Source: Flammeovirgaceae bacterium UBA2366 (GTDB taxonomy: Bacteria > Bacteroidota > Bacteroidia > Cytophagales > Cyclobacteriaceae). Taken from it: a stretch of DNA of 64,000 bases. The stretch is from positions 372,001 through 436,000 of the forward strand of contig DDTK01000015.1 of the NCBI GenBank assembly GCA_002344065.1. Reading direction: 5' to 3'. Below are positions 25,656-34,087 of the stretch, piece after piece. The notes under the pieces are model-generated. The model did no database searches, was not told the DNA's origin, and worked only from the letters and a program-made list of their open reading frames with translations. A program made the position numbers and the translations under genes. Position 1 is the first letter of the stretch. Each line of letters begins with the position of its first letter.

Positions 25656-25775
25656 TTAAGGATTTATAATGAGGGTGTATAAGATGCTTACGGCAACAGC
25701 AACTACCAGAAATATTACCCTTCTCATCCGGTGAAGGATCCTGCTCTCTATTCCAATTGTATTCGTTGTTGTCAT
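25656..25775 (-). CDS. Small single-helix membrane protein (39 aa)
   Basis: ATG to TAA, 39 codons: polar N-terminus with a basic patch (ESRILHRMRRVI) and one membrane helix (about 20-36). A clear terminator follows, which supports it being a real transcription unit. No family recognised. Confidence 0.55.
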   Translation of the reverse strand: MTTTNTIGIESRILHRMRRVIFLVVAVAVSILYTLIINP

Positions 25776-25931
25776 AACCTTTGGAAGTTGTTTCGTGCTA
25801 TAAAAATGGCCAAATACCGGAGTGCCCACTCGTCAGGTTATCCTGAAATCATACACGGGTATTCTTGTCTCATCATTTCGACTGTTAACCAGTTGGTGCT
25901 ACTCGATTAAAGTGCAGCTTAAAGTCAAATT

Positions 25932-26252
25932 TCAGCGGTTAGACGCCTTATTTTGCCGTTCATTTTGATTTCCTACACGTGCAGCTGCCGGTGCTTCCAT
26001 CTCGGCCATAGGCTTGTATTTGGGCTTTTTGGCTGAAACAAACACCCTTTTTGAGTCTGATTTCGTGCGTTTTTTATGCAAAATGTTACACATAGCCTTA
26101 GCCTTATACACCTTATGCTTCGGGGTTTGTGCCTGTAATGAACTGGAAATAAGTATCCCGATCACGATTATCAGGATGAGAACCACCACCTGTTTCAGCC
26201 GGGATGTAATCTGACCATTTGCAATTTCCTTAAAGTCTACCTCTTTCATCAT
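25932..26252 (-). CDS. Small membrane or secreted basic protein
   Basis: 106 residues: an N-terminal cytoplasmic stretch, a single hydrophobic segment (about 20-40, VVVLILIIVIGILISS) ending near LQAQ, then a very basic Lys/Arg-rich tail of about 60 residues. No recognised domain. About 155 bases separate it from the small-membrane-protein gene downstream, both on the minus strand. Confidence 0.5.
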   Translation of the reverse strand: MMKEVDFKEIANGQITSRLKQVVVLILIIVIGILISSSLQAQTPKHKVYKAKAMCNILHKKRTKSDSKRVFVSAKKPKYKPMAEMEAPAAARVGNQNERQNKASNR

Positions 26253-26516
26253 GCCCTGTTCAGTCTGTTCTTAAAATCTTGTTCACAAAGTTGAATGTTT
26301 GAGAGGAGGGGAACCTGCGAATGCGAGGCAAAATCCTACATTCGTTTTATTATAGAAGGGATTGCCAAACGGATGCCTTAGGCGGAGTTAATTCCGGACA
26401 ATGGTAAAAAGCATAGGTTAATGTGACGAAATGGGTTTACACAAGTACAGTGTGCTAACAAAACGAGGGGAAGAATTCCTGCTAATCGACAAAAGAGCAC
26501 ACTTACTTACATGTAG

Positions 26517-26963
26517 CTATTGATTTGCCTTATAGATCTTCATAAAGTCTTCGATTTCTTTCTGAAGATTTTCCGGGTAGTCCTGATCGTAGGCAACCGT
26601 GGCAATGGACTTAAATAATTCTCCCACCACCTCGGGCGCAAAGCCTAATTTTTCGGCATAGCGTGTGGCCACCTCCAACTCTACATCTTCCACTACGTTG
26701 TCCAGGTTGATCAGGTAAACCAGGTGATAAAGCGATTCGATTTTTTCGCGGGGCTCGTTAAAGGAAAGCTGGTTGAGATCAAGATTACTTCGAACAAGGT
26801 CATTAGTATGAAGATTTAGCTGGATACCCCACTTTAAAAGGCAACGCAGAAATCTGCTCTCAATTTTTTCGTGCTGCAGGAATAGTCCCAGAATGTTGAA
26901 ATAACTTTTCTTCACCGAGTTTAACTGCTCAGCAGAGAAGTTTGGATGAGAGGAGTTTTCCAT
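26517..26963 (-). CDS. TerB-like helical protein
   Basis: 148 residues, all helical, no signal. A pattern of DNVVEDVELEVATRYAEKLGF near residue 90-110 resembles the metal-binding EF-like turn of TerB/DjlA-N domains, though I cannot assign it firmly. It follows the J-domain gene by 16 nt on the same strand. TerB-like domains and J domains occur together in DjlA proteins; here they would be split into two adjacent genes. Confidence 0.6.
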   Translation of the reverse strand: MENSSHPNFSAEQLNSVKKSYFNILGLFLQHEKIESRFLRCLLKWGIQLNLHTNDLVRSNLDLNQLSFNEPREKIESLYHLVYLINLDNVVEDVELEVATRYAEKLGFAPEVVGELFKSIATVAYDQDYPENLQKEIEDFMKIYKANQ

Positions 26964-26979
26964 AAGATAACAAAGGTAG

Positions 26980-28167
26980 TTATTTCGGACAGTACTTTTG
27001 CTTCAAGACTGCAGTGTCTTCAGCGCCTAGTTTAATGGCCATAGCCAGATCATTACAAACCCCGCGTGTGATGTTTTGATTTACCTTGGCAATAACCCGT
27101 AATTTGTAGCAGAGGGCATTCTCTGATCGCAGAAAGATGGCCCAGTTACAATCTGTCTCCGCTTCATGAAAGTTTTTCAGGTTGATGTTGGCACGGGCAC
27201 GTCCTTCAAAAATATGGTAATAAATATCAGGCGCATCCCGCGGGTTCATAACAATTTCAAAAGCCTTACCGTAAATACTGGTCTGATTTTTTTTAAAAAT
27301 TTCCTTGCCTAATGTAAAATAGGTTAACGCCTCTTCATTGTTTTGGAGGTTAACTAAATTTATCGCACCAATCTGGTAAAGTGCTTCGAGATTCCAGGGT
27401 TGCTGATTGTAGATGTGTTTGAGGGACTGAATAGCTTGTGCGTAATCACCGGTGTGATATTCACATATAGCAAGCTTCCGCAGGGTTTCCATCCGTACAG
27501 GTACTTCCTGCTTTTTAAGAATTTCCAGGAATTGTAATGATTCAGAAAAATGCTCGGCTTGAAATTCGTGGTCAGCTTTGCCACGAACAGAGTTTAATAA
27601 ACTGTCGTGAGCTGCATAAAACCGAAACTCTACCGGGTGTTGTTCGCGTAAACTGTTGATCATGGAAAAGGCTTGTTCAACCTGTCCGTTTTGAAAGAGC
27701 GAAAACACTTCAGTAACGAGAACTCTGTTCTTCTCATCGATTTCCGCTTGTCGTTTTTCATGGAAATAGGATATGGTGTGGACAAGACCAAAACAAAATC
27801 CTGCAATGATGAGGAATGTAAGAAACGCAAGTCCTTGAATTCTGAAATAGTCTTTATCAAACTTGTATCGGGTTTCCTGACTGGCCTTCCAGCGTTGGTA
27901 GCGCTGACGTTGAACTTCACGCCAATAATTTTCTGTATGATCTGAATACGATTGAAACGAATTTATGCGGGCATCATACCGTGATTTTTTTAGCGGATCG
28001 GATAAGGTATGATACGCTTCATTTATAGCCTTAAACATTTCTTCAGCATGGGCATCCCCCGGATGAAGATCGGGATGGTAATCGAAGGCCAGTTTTTTAT
28101 AGGCAGCCCTGATTTGGGTTGAGTTCGCAGAGCGGTCAATGCCAAGCAGCTGATAAAAATCGGCCAT
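26980..28167 (-). CDS. Membrane-anchored J-domain protein with TPR repeats
   Basis: 395 residues. The N-terminal J domain (1-68) keeps the HPD motif (31-33), which stimulates DnaK. It is followed by a linker, one membrane helix (about 110-132) and TPR-type repeats (about 145-385; CEYHTGDYAQAIQSL). There is no zinc-finger or C-terminal substrate-binding domain, so it is a type III J protein that recruits DnaK to the membrane. TPRs probably bind the client, which is unknown. The TerB-like gene follows in the same operon. Confidence 0.8.
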   Translation of the reverse strand: MADFYQLLGIDRSANSTQIRAAYKKLAFDYHPDLHPGDAHAEEMFKAINEAYHTLSDPLKKSRYDARINSFQSYSDHTENYWREVQRQRYQRWKASQETRYKFDKDYFRIQGLAFLTFLIIAGFCFGLVHTISYFHEKRQAEIDEKNRVLVTEVFSLFQNGQVEQAFSMINSLREQHPVEFRFYAAHDSLLNSVRGKADHEFQAEHFSESLQFLEILKKQEVPVRMETLRKLAICEYHTGDYAQAIQSLKHIYNQQPWNLEALYQIGAINLVNLQNNEEALTYFTLGKEIFKKNQTSIYGKAFEIVMNPRDAPDIYYHIFEGRARANINLKNFHEAETDCNWAIFLRSENALCYKLRVIAKVNQNITRGVCNDLAMAIKLGAEDTAVLKQKYCPK

Positions 28168-28240
28168 AGTATGAAGTTAATTCATTTCGGATAAAACGTA
28201 AAAAGCCTTCAAATAGTCCTTAAAAATGCTGGGTTCTCAA

Positions 28241-28269
28241 ATAAAAAGGGCCCCATTTGCAGGAGCCCT
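28241..28269 (-). terminator. Terminator of gap
   Basis: Minus-strand stem AGGGCTCC/GGGGCCCT (one G:U pair) with a seven-base loop followed by TTTTTATTT, 23 nt after the gap stop. Confidence 0.8.
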
Positions 28270-28292
28270 AATCAATATGCTTTAAAAGTGGT

Positions 28293-29294
28293 TTACTTCA
28301 ATTTCGCCACTTCCTGTACAAGATCAATCAGCTTGTTGGAATAACCCCATTCGTTATCGTACCAGGCAACTACTTTGGCAAAATGATCATTCAGCGAAAT
28401 ACCGGCCTTAGCATCAAAAATTGATGTACGGGCATCGCCATTGAAATCCTGAGATACTACATCATCTTCGGTGTAACCAATAATTCCTTTCATTTCACCA
28501 TTGGCAGCATTTTTCATGGCGGTTTTAATCTGTTCGTATGAAGCTGGTTTTTCCAATCTAACCGTAAAATCAACTACCGATACGTTGGCCACTGGCACAC
28601 GGAAAGACATACCGGTTAACTTTCCTTTCAGTTGAGGGATAACCAATGCCACCGCTTTTGCTGCACCCGTAGAAGAGGGGATAATGTTCTGGTATGCACC
28701 ACGGCCACCTCTCCAGTCTTTAGCTGAAGGACCATCAACGGTCTTTTGAGTAGCGGTTACGGCATGAACGGTAGTCATTAACCCTTCAACAATACCAAAG
28801 CTATCGTTTAATACTTTTGCTACTGGTGCAATGCAATTGGTTGTGCAGGAAGCATTGGAGACAATAGTTTGATCGGCCTTCAGACTTTTATGGTTTACCC
28901 CCATTACGAATGTTGGGGTATCATCTTTTGCAGGTGCAGACATTACCACTTTTTTTGCCCCGGCAGCAATGTGCTTTTGTGCAGTTTCCTGGGTAAGGAA
29001 TAAGCCGGTAGATTCGATTACGATTTCAGCGCCAACCTCATTCCACTTCAGGTTTGCCGGATCTTTCTCAGCGGTAACCCTTATTTTTTTTCCGTTAACG
29101 ATCAGGTTTCCGTCTTTAACTTCAACGGTACCCTCAAAACGGCCGTGGGTTGAATCGTACTTAAGCATGTAAGCCATGTAGTCTGGATCCAACAAATCAT
29201 TAATTCCTACAATTTCAATGTCGGGGCGGTTAATGGCTGCACGAAGCGCCATACGACCAATACGTCCGAATCCGTTTATTCCAATTTTAGTCAT
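28293..29294 (-). CDS. gap: Glyceraldehyde-3-phosphate dehydrogenase, type I
   Basis: 333 residues, cytoplasmic. N-terminal GINGFGRIGR NAD-binding loop; D33 in INDLL favours NAD over NADP; catalytic C150 in SNASCTTNC and H177 in TTVHAVTATQ; the C-terminal WYDNEWGYSN block is present. It oxidises glyceraldehyde-3-phosphate to 1,3-bisphosphoglycerate. Single-gene unit with its own promoter (29332-29361) and terminator. Confidence 0.95.
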   Translation of the reverse strand: MTKIGINGFGRIGRMALRAAINRPDIEIVGINDLLDPDYMAYMLKYDSTHGRFEGTVEVKDGNLIVNGKKIRVTAEKDPANLKWNEVGAEIVIESTGLFLTQETAQKHIAAGAKKVVMSAPAKDDTPTFVMGVNHKSLKADQTIVSNASCTTNCIAPVAKVLNDSFGIVEGLMTTVHAVTATQKTVDGPSAKDWRGGRGAYQNIIPSSTGAAKAVALVIPQLKGKLTGMSFRVPVANVSVVDFTVRLEKPASYEQIKTAMKNAANGEMKGIIGYTEDDVVSQDFNGDARTSIFDAKAGISLNDHFAKVVAWYDNEWGYSNKLIDLVQEVAKLK

Positions 29295-29331
29295 GGTATT
29301 GAAAGGTTAAAATATGCGTATTAGAAGGCGA

Positions 29332-29361
29332 CAAAATTACAGGTTGACACCTTAAAACCAA
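29332..29361 (-). promoter_or_regulatory. Bacteroidota-type promoter of gap
   Basis: On the minus strand TTG, a 19-nt spacer and TAATTTTG (exact TAnnTTTG), ending 37 nt before the ATG. Confidence 0.7.
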
Positions 29362-29464
29362 GGTTTGGAAAGATAAATTCCAACGTGCTGATTGAACGGG
29401 TAAATCTCGTGTGTAACAAGATTTATCGGTTATATTTAACGTTGTTAAATTAAATTTCAAACGT

Positions 29465-30205
29465 GTGAATAAGTACCTCACGATCATTAACTCCCGTACC
29501 GGATTAGCAGTTGGACTGGCGGCTGCGGTCAGTTATGTTACCCTGGCCTATAACTTTCAATACAATTTTGATCTGGCCATGATCAGTATTGCCATCATTT
29601 TTCCGCTGGTGTTCACCATACGCAGCGCTTTCAGAAGGAGGGAAAAAGCGCTGGAGCATCTTTCGCGTTTTAAGGCAGGCCTGATTACGGTGGATGCCTG
29701 TTTTCAGGAGAACCGGAAAATTGATCCTGAGAGAAAGGAAGGTATCAAGCTGACGATTCGAAACATTGCAGATTACCTGATCAGCTTTCTGGGTGATACA
29801 TGCTCCCGAGAAAAGGTAGAGGAGGAGGCCGCCAAGGTTGCCCAGTTTATTCGTACGAACACAGATCATATTGGCAACGCAACAGCCTTAAAGATTTATC
29901 GTTCCATGAAGGATGTATATCAAGGGTTTGAAAATGTAGTGGCTATTAAACATCACCGAACGCCCATATCTATACGTGCGTATTGTTTGATTTTTATTTA
30001 TATCTACCCCATCATTTATACCCCTGCATTGTACAACAGGCTGCATGAGGGTATTTCGAACAACAGCTCCTGGATTCTGTATACGCTGTCTATGTTTTCT
30101 ACCTTCATTCTGATATCACTATACAATGTGCAGGAACAACTGGAGAATCCATTCGATCAGCACGGTGTTGATGATATCCGGTTAAATGATTTCAGAATCA
30201 GTTGA
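29465..30205 (+). CDS. Divergent bestrophin-like membrane protein
   Basis: 246 residues starting at a GTG (no nearby ATG keeps the first helix). Two N-terminal helices, a soluble helical middle and two C-terminal helices, then LENPFDQHGVDDIRL, which matches the end of bestrophins (compare EDPFGRDVNDLP at about 18720). RTPISIRAYC parallels the RTPIP segment. The N-terminal NSAYDRWWEGR motif is missing, so channel function is uncertain. It precedes the M19 dipeptidase by 16 nt and may be co-transcribed. Confidence 0.6.
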   Translation: MNKYLTIINSRTGLAVGLAAAVSYVTLAYNFQYNFDLAMISIAIIFPLVFTIRSAFRRREKALEHLSRFKAGLITVDACFQENRKIDPERKEGIKLTIRNIADYLISFLGDTCSREKVEEEAAKVAQFIRTNTDHIGNATALKIYRSMKDVYQGFENVVAIKHHRTPISIRAYCLIFIYIYPIIYTPALYNRLHEGISNNSSWILYTLSMFSTFILISLYNVQEQLENPFDQHGVDDIRLNDFRIS

Positions 30206-30221
30206 TGTAGAATAAGCAAAA

Positions 30222-31376
30222 ATGAAAAAGTTTTTACTTGGTTTAGCAGCTTTGGTTTTTATAGGTGCAGTAATCTTTTTCGGATTCGTAGCAACGTATT
30301 TTGATAAATCCATGAATACGGTGAGTCATTCTACAGTAGAAGAAAATTCCCGTTATGATTCCCTTTCCTTTATAGCCGATTTACATTGTGATATGCTCTT
30401 ATGGAACCGCAATTTTTTCGGATTGCATAAGTATGGACATGTTGATTTGCCCCGCATGCAAAAAGCAGGCATGGCACTTCAGGTTTTTACCATCGTTAGT
30501 AAAGTACCGAAAGGAATAAACATTGAACAGAACGATGATAGAACAGATCAGATTACCCTTCTGAGTTTTGGTCAGTTGCGTCCGCCCAAAACATGGTTTA
30601 GTCTTAAGGCGCGTGCCCTGCAGCAATGTGCGCAACTCCACGACTTTGCCACCAGGTCAAATGGAGATTTCAGGGTAATCACCAATAGAGCAGAACTTGA
30701 ACAATACATCCTTGACAAGAGGAACAATAAGCATCTTACAGCAGGTATGTTAGGCTTGGAAGGTGCTCATTGTCTGGAAGCTGATGTAAATAATCTTCAG
30801 CCTTTTTATGATGCCGGTGTGCGTTACATTGGCATCACGCATTTCTTTGACAACGAATGGGGAGGTTCAGCACATGGTACGAAAAAGGGTGGGTTAACAG
30901 AAGATGGGTTAAATCTTATTCGCAAAATGGAAGAGTTAGAGATCATTATTGATCTTGCTCATGCATCGGTTGAAACTATAGATGATGTACTTCAGGTAAC
31001 GAATCGTCCGGTTATTGTTTCCCACACCGGTGTTAAGGGTGAGTGCGATAACCAGCGAAATCTTTCCGACAAACACCTGGAGGAAATTGGAAAACGAAAT
31101 GGATTGATTGGAATAGGTTTATGGGAGACTGCCGTATGCGGCACTGATGCTGAGGCCACTGCTCGCAGCATCAGGTATGTAGCTGACAAAATTGGTGTGG
31201 ATAAAGTGGGATTGGGGTCTGATTTTGATGGCGCCATTCGCACCCATTTTGATGTGGCCGGATTGCCTAATATGGTGGCGGCTCTTCAGCGACAAGGTTT
31301 TAATGGTGTTGAAATAGACTTAATCATGGGCGGGAATATCCGCGATTTTATGATGCGGAATTTGCCAGCGGATTAG
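30222..31376 (+). CDS. Membrane dipeptidase (peptidase M19)
   Basis: 384 residues with an N-terminal membrane anchor or signal (about 4-25), then an M19 TIM barrel. Zinc ligands are visible: H55-x-D57 (LHCDM), bridging E180 (GLEGAH), H247 (DLAHAS) and H268 (SHTG), with D in GLGSDFDG. M19 enzymes hydrolyse dipeptides, including D-amino-acid dipeptides, in the periplasm. Probably in one unit with the bestrophin-like gene. A terminator follows. Confidence 0.88.
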   Translation: MKKFLLGLAALVFIGAVIFFGFVATYFDKSMNTVSHSTVEENSRYDSLSFIADLHCDMLLWNRNFFGLHKYGHVDLPRMQKAGMALQVFTIVSKVPKGINIEQNDDRTDQITLLSFGQLRPPKTWFSLKARALQQCAQLHDFATRSNGDFRVITNRAELEQYILDKRNNKHLTAGMLGLEGAHCLEADVNNLQPFYDAGVRYIGITHFFDNEWGGSAHGTKKGGLTEDGLNLIRKMEELEIIIDLAHASVETIDDVLQVTNRPVIVSHTGVKGECDNQRNLSDKHLEEIGKRNGLIGIGLWETAVCGTDAEATARSIRYVADKIGVDKVGLGSDFDGAIRTHFDVAGLPNMVAALQRQGFNGVEIDLIMGGNIRDFMMRNLPAD

Positions 31377-31385
31377 CCTAAAAGC

Positions 31386-31414
31386 AAAAAACCACTGGAA
31401 TCAGTGGTTTTTTT
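31386..31414. terminator. Bidirectional terminator between dipeptidase gene and tRNA-Glu
   Basis: Stem ACCACTG/CAGTGGT with flanking A and T runs on both sides, 10 nt after the dipeptidase stop and 2 nt from the tRNA 3' end on the other strand. Confidence 0.8.
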
Positions 31415-31415
31415 G

Positions 31416-31487
31416 TAGTCCGTACGGGAATCGAACCCGTGTTACCAGAATGAAAATCTGGTGTCCTAACCCCTAGACGAACGGACC
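31416..31487 (-). tRNA. trnE: tRNA-Glu(UUC)
   Basis: 72 nt forming a full cloverleaf: acceptor GGTCCGT/ACGGACT (first pair G:U), anticodon stem CCAGA/TCTGG with loop TTTTCAT (anticodon TTC), and T-arm ACGGG..TTCGATTC..CCCGT. CCA is not encoded. Confidence 0.95.
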
Positions 31488-31505
31488 GTTCTAAAAAAAG
31501 TGTCG

Positions 31506-31535
31506 CAAAGATAGCCCCGCAAGCTTTAATTACAA
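31506..31535 (-). promoter_or_regulatory. Promoter of tRNA-Glu
   Basis: Minus strand TTG, a 19-nt spacer and TATCTTTG, an exact Bacteroidota match, 18 nt upstream of the mature tRNA 5' end. Confidence 0.75.
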
Positions 31536-31572
31536 ATCTGCCCTGTAAAAATATTCTGCACCTTAAACTAAC

Positions 31573-32268
31573 CTACCGGATGCCGTACATTTTTAGAACA
31601 GGATCATGAAGTGAAGCACCTTTTTCAGTGCACAGGTAGTGGATAGCATAGGCAATATCTTCTGCCGAAACCCAGGTAGAGAAGTTGGCGTGGGGCATAG
31701 CATCACGATTGTCAGGTGTGTCAATAGTGCCAGGCACAACAACCGAGGTCACCACACCTTTAGATTGACCCTCTGCATTTAGTATTTCAGCAAAACGGAA
31801 GAGTAAAGATTTTGCCAGGGCATAAGCTACTGAACTTTTAGCCTCCGTGGGGTTAAGGGATGGCTTTGATCCAATCAATACCATTCTTCCTCCTGCTGAT
31901 TGACTCATCATATGTTGATGGATATTCCGCGCGATAAAATAGGATGTTTCAAAATTGCGGGAATACATTTTTTTTAACGCCTCGTCCGATGTTTCGGAAA
32001 GGTTACCGGGAGCATATCCACCGGCCAGTAAAATGGCAATGTCCAGATTACCATGTTCTTTAATAAGCTCATCAGTCAACTCGTTTACATCACGTTCACG
32101 GGTGAGGTCAACGGAATAACTGCATAGCTCTCCTGCGAAATCACCAGCAAGTGATTTGCCTGGGGAAAGAATAGCAATAACCCGGAAGCCTGACTTAAGA
32201 AATTTCTCTACTACAACCCTCCCGAGGTTTCCTCCTGCTCCTGTTATCACTACGTTTTTTAACGCCAT
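31573..32268 (-). CDS. Short-chain dehydrogenase/reductase
   Basis: 231 residues, classical SDR fold: cofactor loop TGAGGNLG (10-17), LLAGGYAP in place of NNAG, catalytic Tyr-x3-Lys in VAYALAKSLL, and a PGTIDTPDNR block after it. Substrate unknown. It begins 1 nt after the stop of the barrel-protein gene on the same strand. Confidence 0.8.
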   Translation of the reverse strand: MALKNVVITGAGGNLGRVVVEKFLKSGFRVIAILSPGKSLAGDFAGELCSYSVDLTRERDVNELTDELIKEHGNLDIAILLAGGYAPGNLSETSDEALKKMYSRNFETSYFIARNIHQHMMSQSAGGRMVLIGSKPSLNPTEAKSSVAYALAKSLLFRFAEILNAEGQSKGVVTSVVVPGTIDTPDNRDAMPHANFSTWVSAEDIAYAIHYLCTEKGASLHDPVLKMYGIR

Positions 32269-32269
32269 A

Positions 32270-33190
32270 TCAGTTTTTAGGGGGACTGTGCTTCTTTTTT
32301 GATTTTGAATTATGAAGGTGCTGATACTTAGACTGTACCGGACCTTTTTGTGACATGGAACGCTGTTTTACTTTAGCGAGTTTTTCCTTGGAATCAATTT
32401 CAACAATTTTTGATATCCCTACCGTAATATAGGCAAACATATCCCGTCTGTTTCCGGGTAAATCATAAATTGCTTCGTATGCATTTACCTTGTCGATATA
32501 CGTTTGCTTACGCGGATCAAAAATTCCATAGCATCCCCTTAGATCAAACGAAATGCGGTAGTTTTCACTGATATCCCAATCGGACCGAAAGCCGATAGCA
32601 CCATAAACCTGAAGCTGGTTGAAATCACTTTTATTGATAAGTTCAAGGTTTTTGATATTCGGCACAAGCACGCCATCATATTCAACAATATAATCTGGAG
32701 GTAAATTTGGATAAGCCTGAGGCGGAAATGTCAATTTACTATCCATGTGGGTAATTGTTTCTTTGCCTGACATCATATATGATACACCAGCAGATGCAAC
32801 AAAGCTTACTTTGAAAAAGGACATGTCGATCATATGAAGTTTAAAACCAACAGGTACGTTTACAAAGGTCAAATCAATATTCCTTTCGCCAACGTCACCA
32901 CCTGAGGTGTTGATCACATTGAAGTTCTGACCCGTTACAAAAACACTGGGATCAAACGTAAAGCCAAACCCCTGGCGATCAACCCCGTAATGGACGCCAA
33001 TAGGGGCAAATTTTAAATTGTACTTAATGCGGTAACGAGGATCTTTGTTTATGCCTTCGTCCCAGGTATAGGGAATGGTAAACCCAGTAAATACCCCGAG
33101 TGAATATACCTCCTGTCCTGCTGCCTGTAAATAGCTTAGCAATAGGGTGGAAATCAGCATGAAGGACCTAAACAAGGGGGCAAGGTTCAT
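32270..33190 (-). CDS. Outer-membrane beta-barrel protein
   Basis: About 306 residues from the ATG at 33190 (a TTG 12 nt further up is less likely). Signal peptide ends near AAGQ; the mature part alternates aromatic and polar residues (YRISFDLRGCYGIF, MFAYITVGISKI) as in porin-family Bacteroidota barrels. A basic, Lys/Ser-rich tail ends the protein. Upstream partner of the SDR gene (1-nt gap). No specific role visible. Confidence 0.7.
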   Translation of the reverse strand: MNLAPLFRSFMLISTLLLSYLQAAGQEVYSLGVFTGFTIPYTWDEGINKDPRYRIKYNLKFAPIGVHYGVDRQGFGFTFDPSVFVTGQNFNVINTSGGDVGERNIDLTFVNVPVGFKLHMIDMSFFKVSFVASAGVSYMMSGKETITHMDSKLTFPPQAYPNLPPDYIVEYDGVLVPNIKNLELINKSDFNQLQVYGAIGFRSDWDISENYRISFDLRGCYGIFDPRKQTYIDKVNAYEAIYDLPGNRRDMFAYITVGISKIVEIDSKEKLAKVKQRSMSQKGPVQSKYQHLHNSKSKKKHSPPKN

Positions 33191-33378
33191 CAGGTAAAGC
33201 AATTTAACAGGGCAAAATAATAATTAATCTTAACAAGGGGTAATGAATGGCTTGTTGTATGATCATCCTACCCGTTGAATATGCCCTTTTTCTCTTAGAG
33301 CGCCTGGCTGAAGAGCACTTAGCTTGCTTGAACGGGCTATAGTGATGGCAAAATCAGGTGGAGTTGCTACTTGGCTAT

Positions 33379-34086
33379 TTACTGAGGTATAACAATCCCC
33401 AATTGTACCAATACCATATTGGTATTAGAATAAGCCGTTTCAAAGGTTACAAATCCATCACTATCTACGTTTACTGAACCACGTTTAACATAACTCGCTT
33501 TATCACCCCAGATGTACATGGTGCGAAGGGTAAAGGATACACCACGGTTTCCGTTTTCATTCAACGCTTTTCGGGTATAAAACCCTGCCCCAATGCCATA
33601 CCCTAAACCCACATCGTTGGTTGTGTTAATTACCTCGGGCTGATCATCATTAAATAATGTGTGGAAAAGATTTTTGTCAATTTTGGTTCGTGTATTAAAA
33701 ATTTTAGCTCCTAACTGTCCATCGATAAAGGGAGTAAAGCCGACTTCGCGCTGTGAAGTAAATAGCCGGATGGCTCCGCTAATGGTGTAATCATTAAAAG
33801 AGGTTTTATAGGGTGGTGCTGTTGTTGTAGAAGGTTGCTTGTCGCGACCAAAGGTTGAGTAAGAAAAATCCAGCCCAACAAAAACCGGGGAAGAACTCTT
33901 TTTTCCCTTTGGATTGAAAAGTGCGTTGAATCCGGTGCCAATAGCAGATCCGCCCACCAGATCTTTTAAATCACCAAGTGGGGCACCAGCATGAGCAAAA
34001 AGAGATACCTGGTATGTTTCATGATCTTGTGCCATACTGAAACTCATAACAGTAACCAGTAGCGTTGAGAGGAATAGCTTTTTCAT
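33379..34086 (-). CDS. Outer-membrane beta-barrel protein
   Basis: 235 residues starting at the ATG at 34086, which opens a signal peptide (MKKLFLSTLLVTVMSFSMAQ); the longer frame would overlap yebC. Mature part is a small barrel with Gly/aromatic strands (VFVGLDFSYSTFG, YGIGAGFYTRKAL, RTMYIWGDKASYV). It lies 1 nt after yebC on the same strand, though functional linkage is not expected. Confidence 0.72.
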   Translation of the reverse strand: MKKLFLSTLLVTVMSFSMAQDHETYQVSLFAHAGAPLGDLKDLVGGSAIGTGFNALFNPKGKKSSSPVFVGLDFSYSTFGRDKQPSTTTAPPYKTSFNDYTISGAIRLFTSQREVGFTPFIDGQLGAKIFNTRTKIDKNLFHTLFNDDQPEVINTTNDVGLGYGIGAGFYTRKALNENGNRGVSFTLRTMYIWGDKASYVKRGSVNVDSDGFVTFETAYSNTNMVLVQLGIVIPQ

Positions 34087-34087
34087 A

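Noticed and set aside
26253..26516. Possible RNA gene or small ORF in the 264-bp gap
   Set aside because: No long open frame, no stable stem-loop set and no recognisable RNA motif were seen.
31573..32268. The SDR gene as the missing DprE2
   Set aside because: It lies 17 kb from UbiA/HAD and about 31 kb from DprE1, is paired with a barrel gene, and has no feature that links it to that pathway; DprE2 would be expected next to DprE1 beyond the window.
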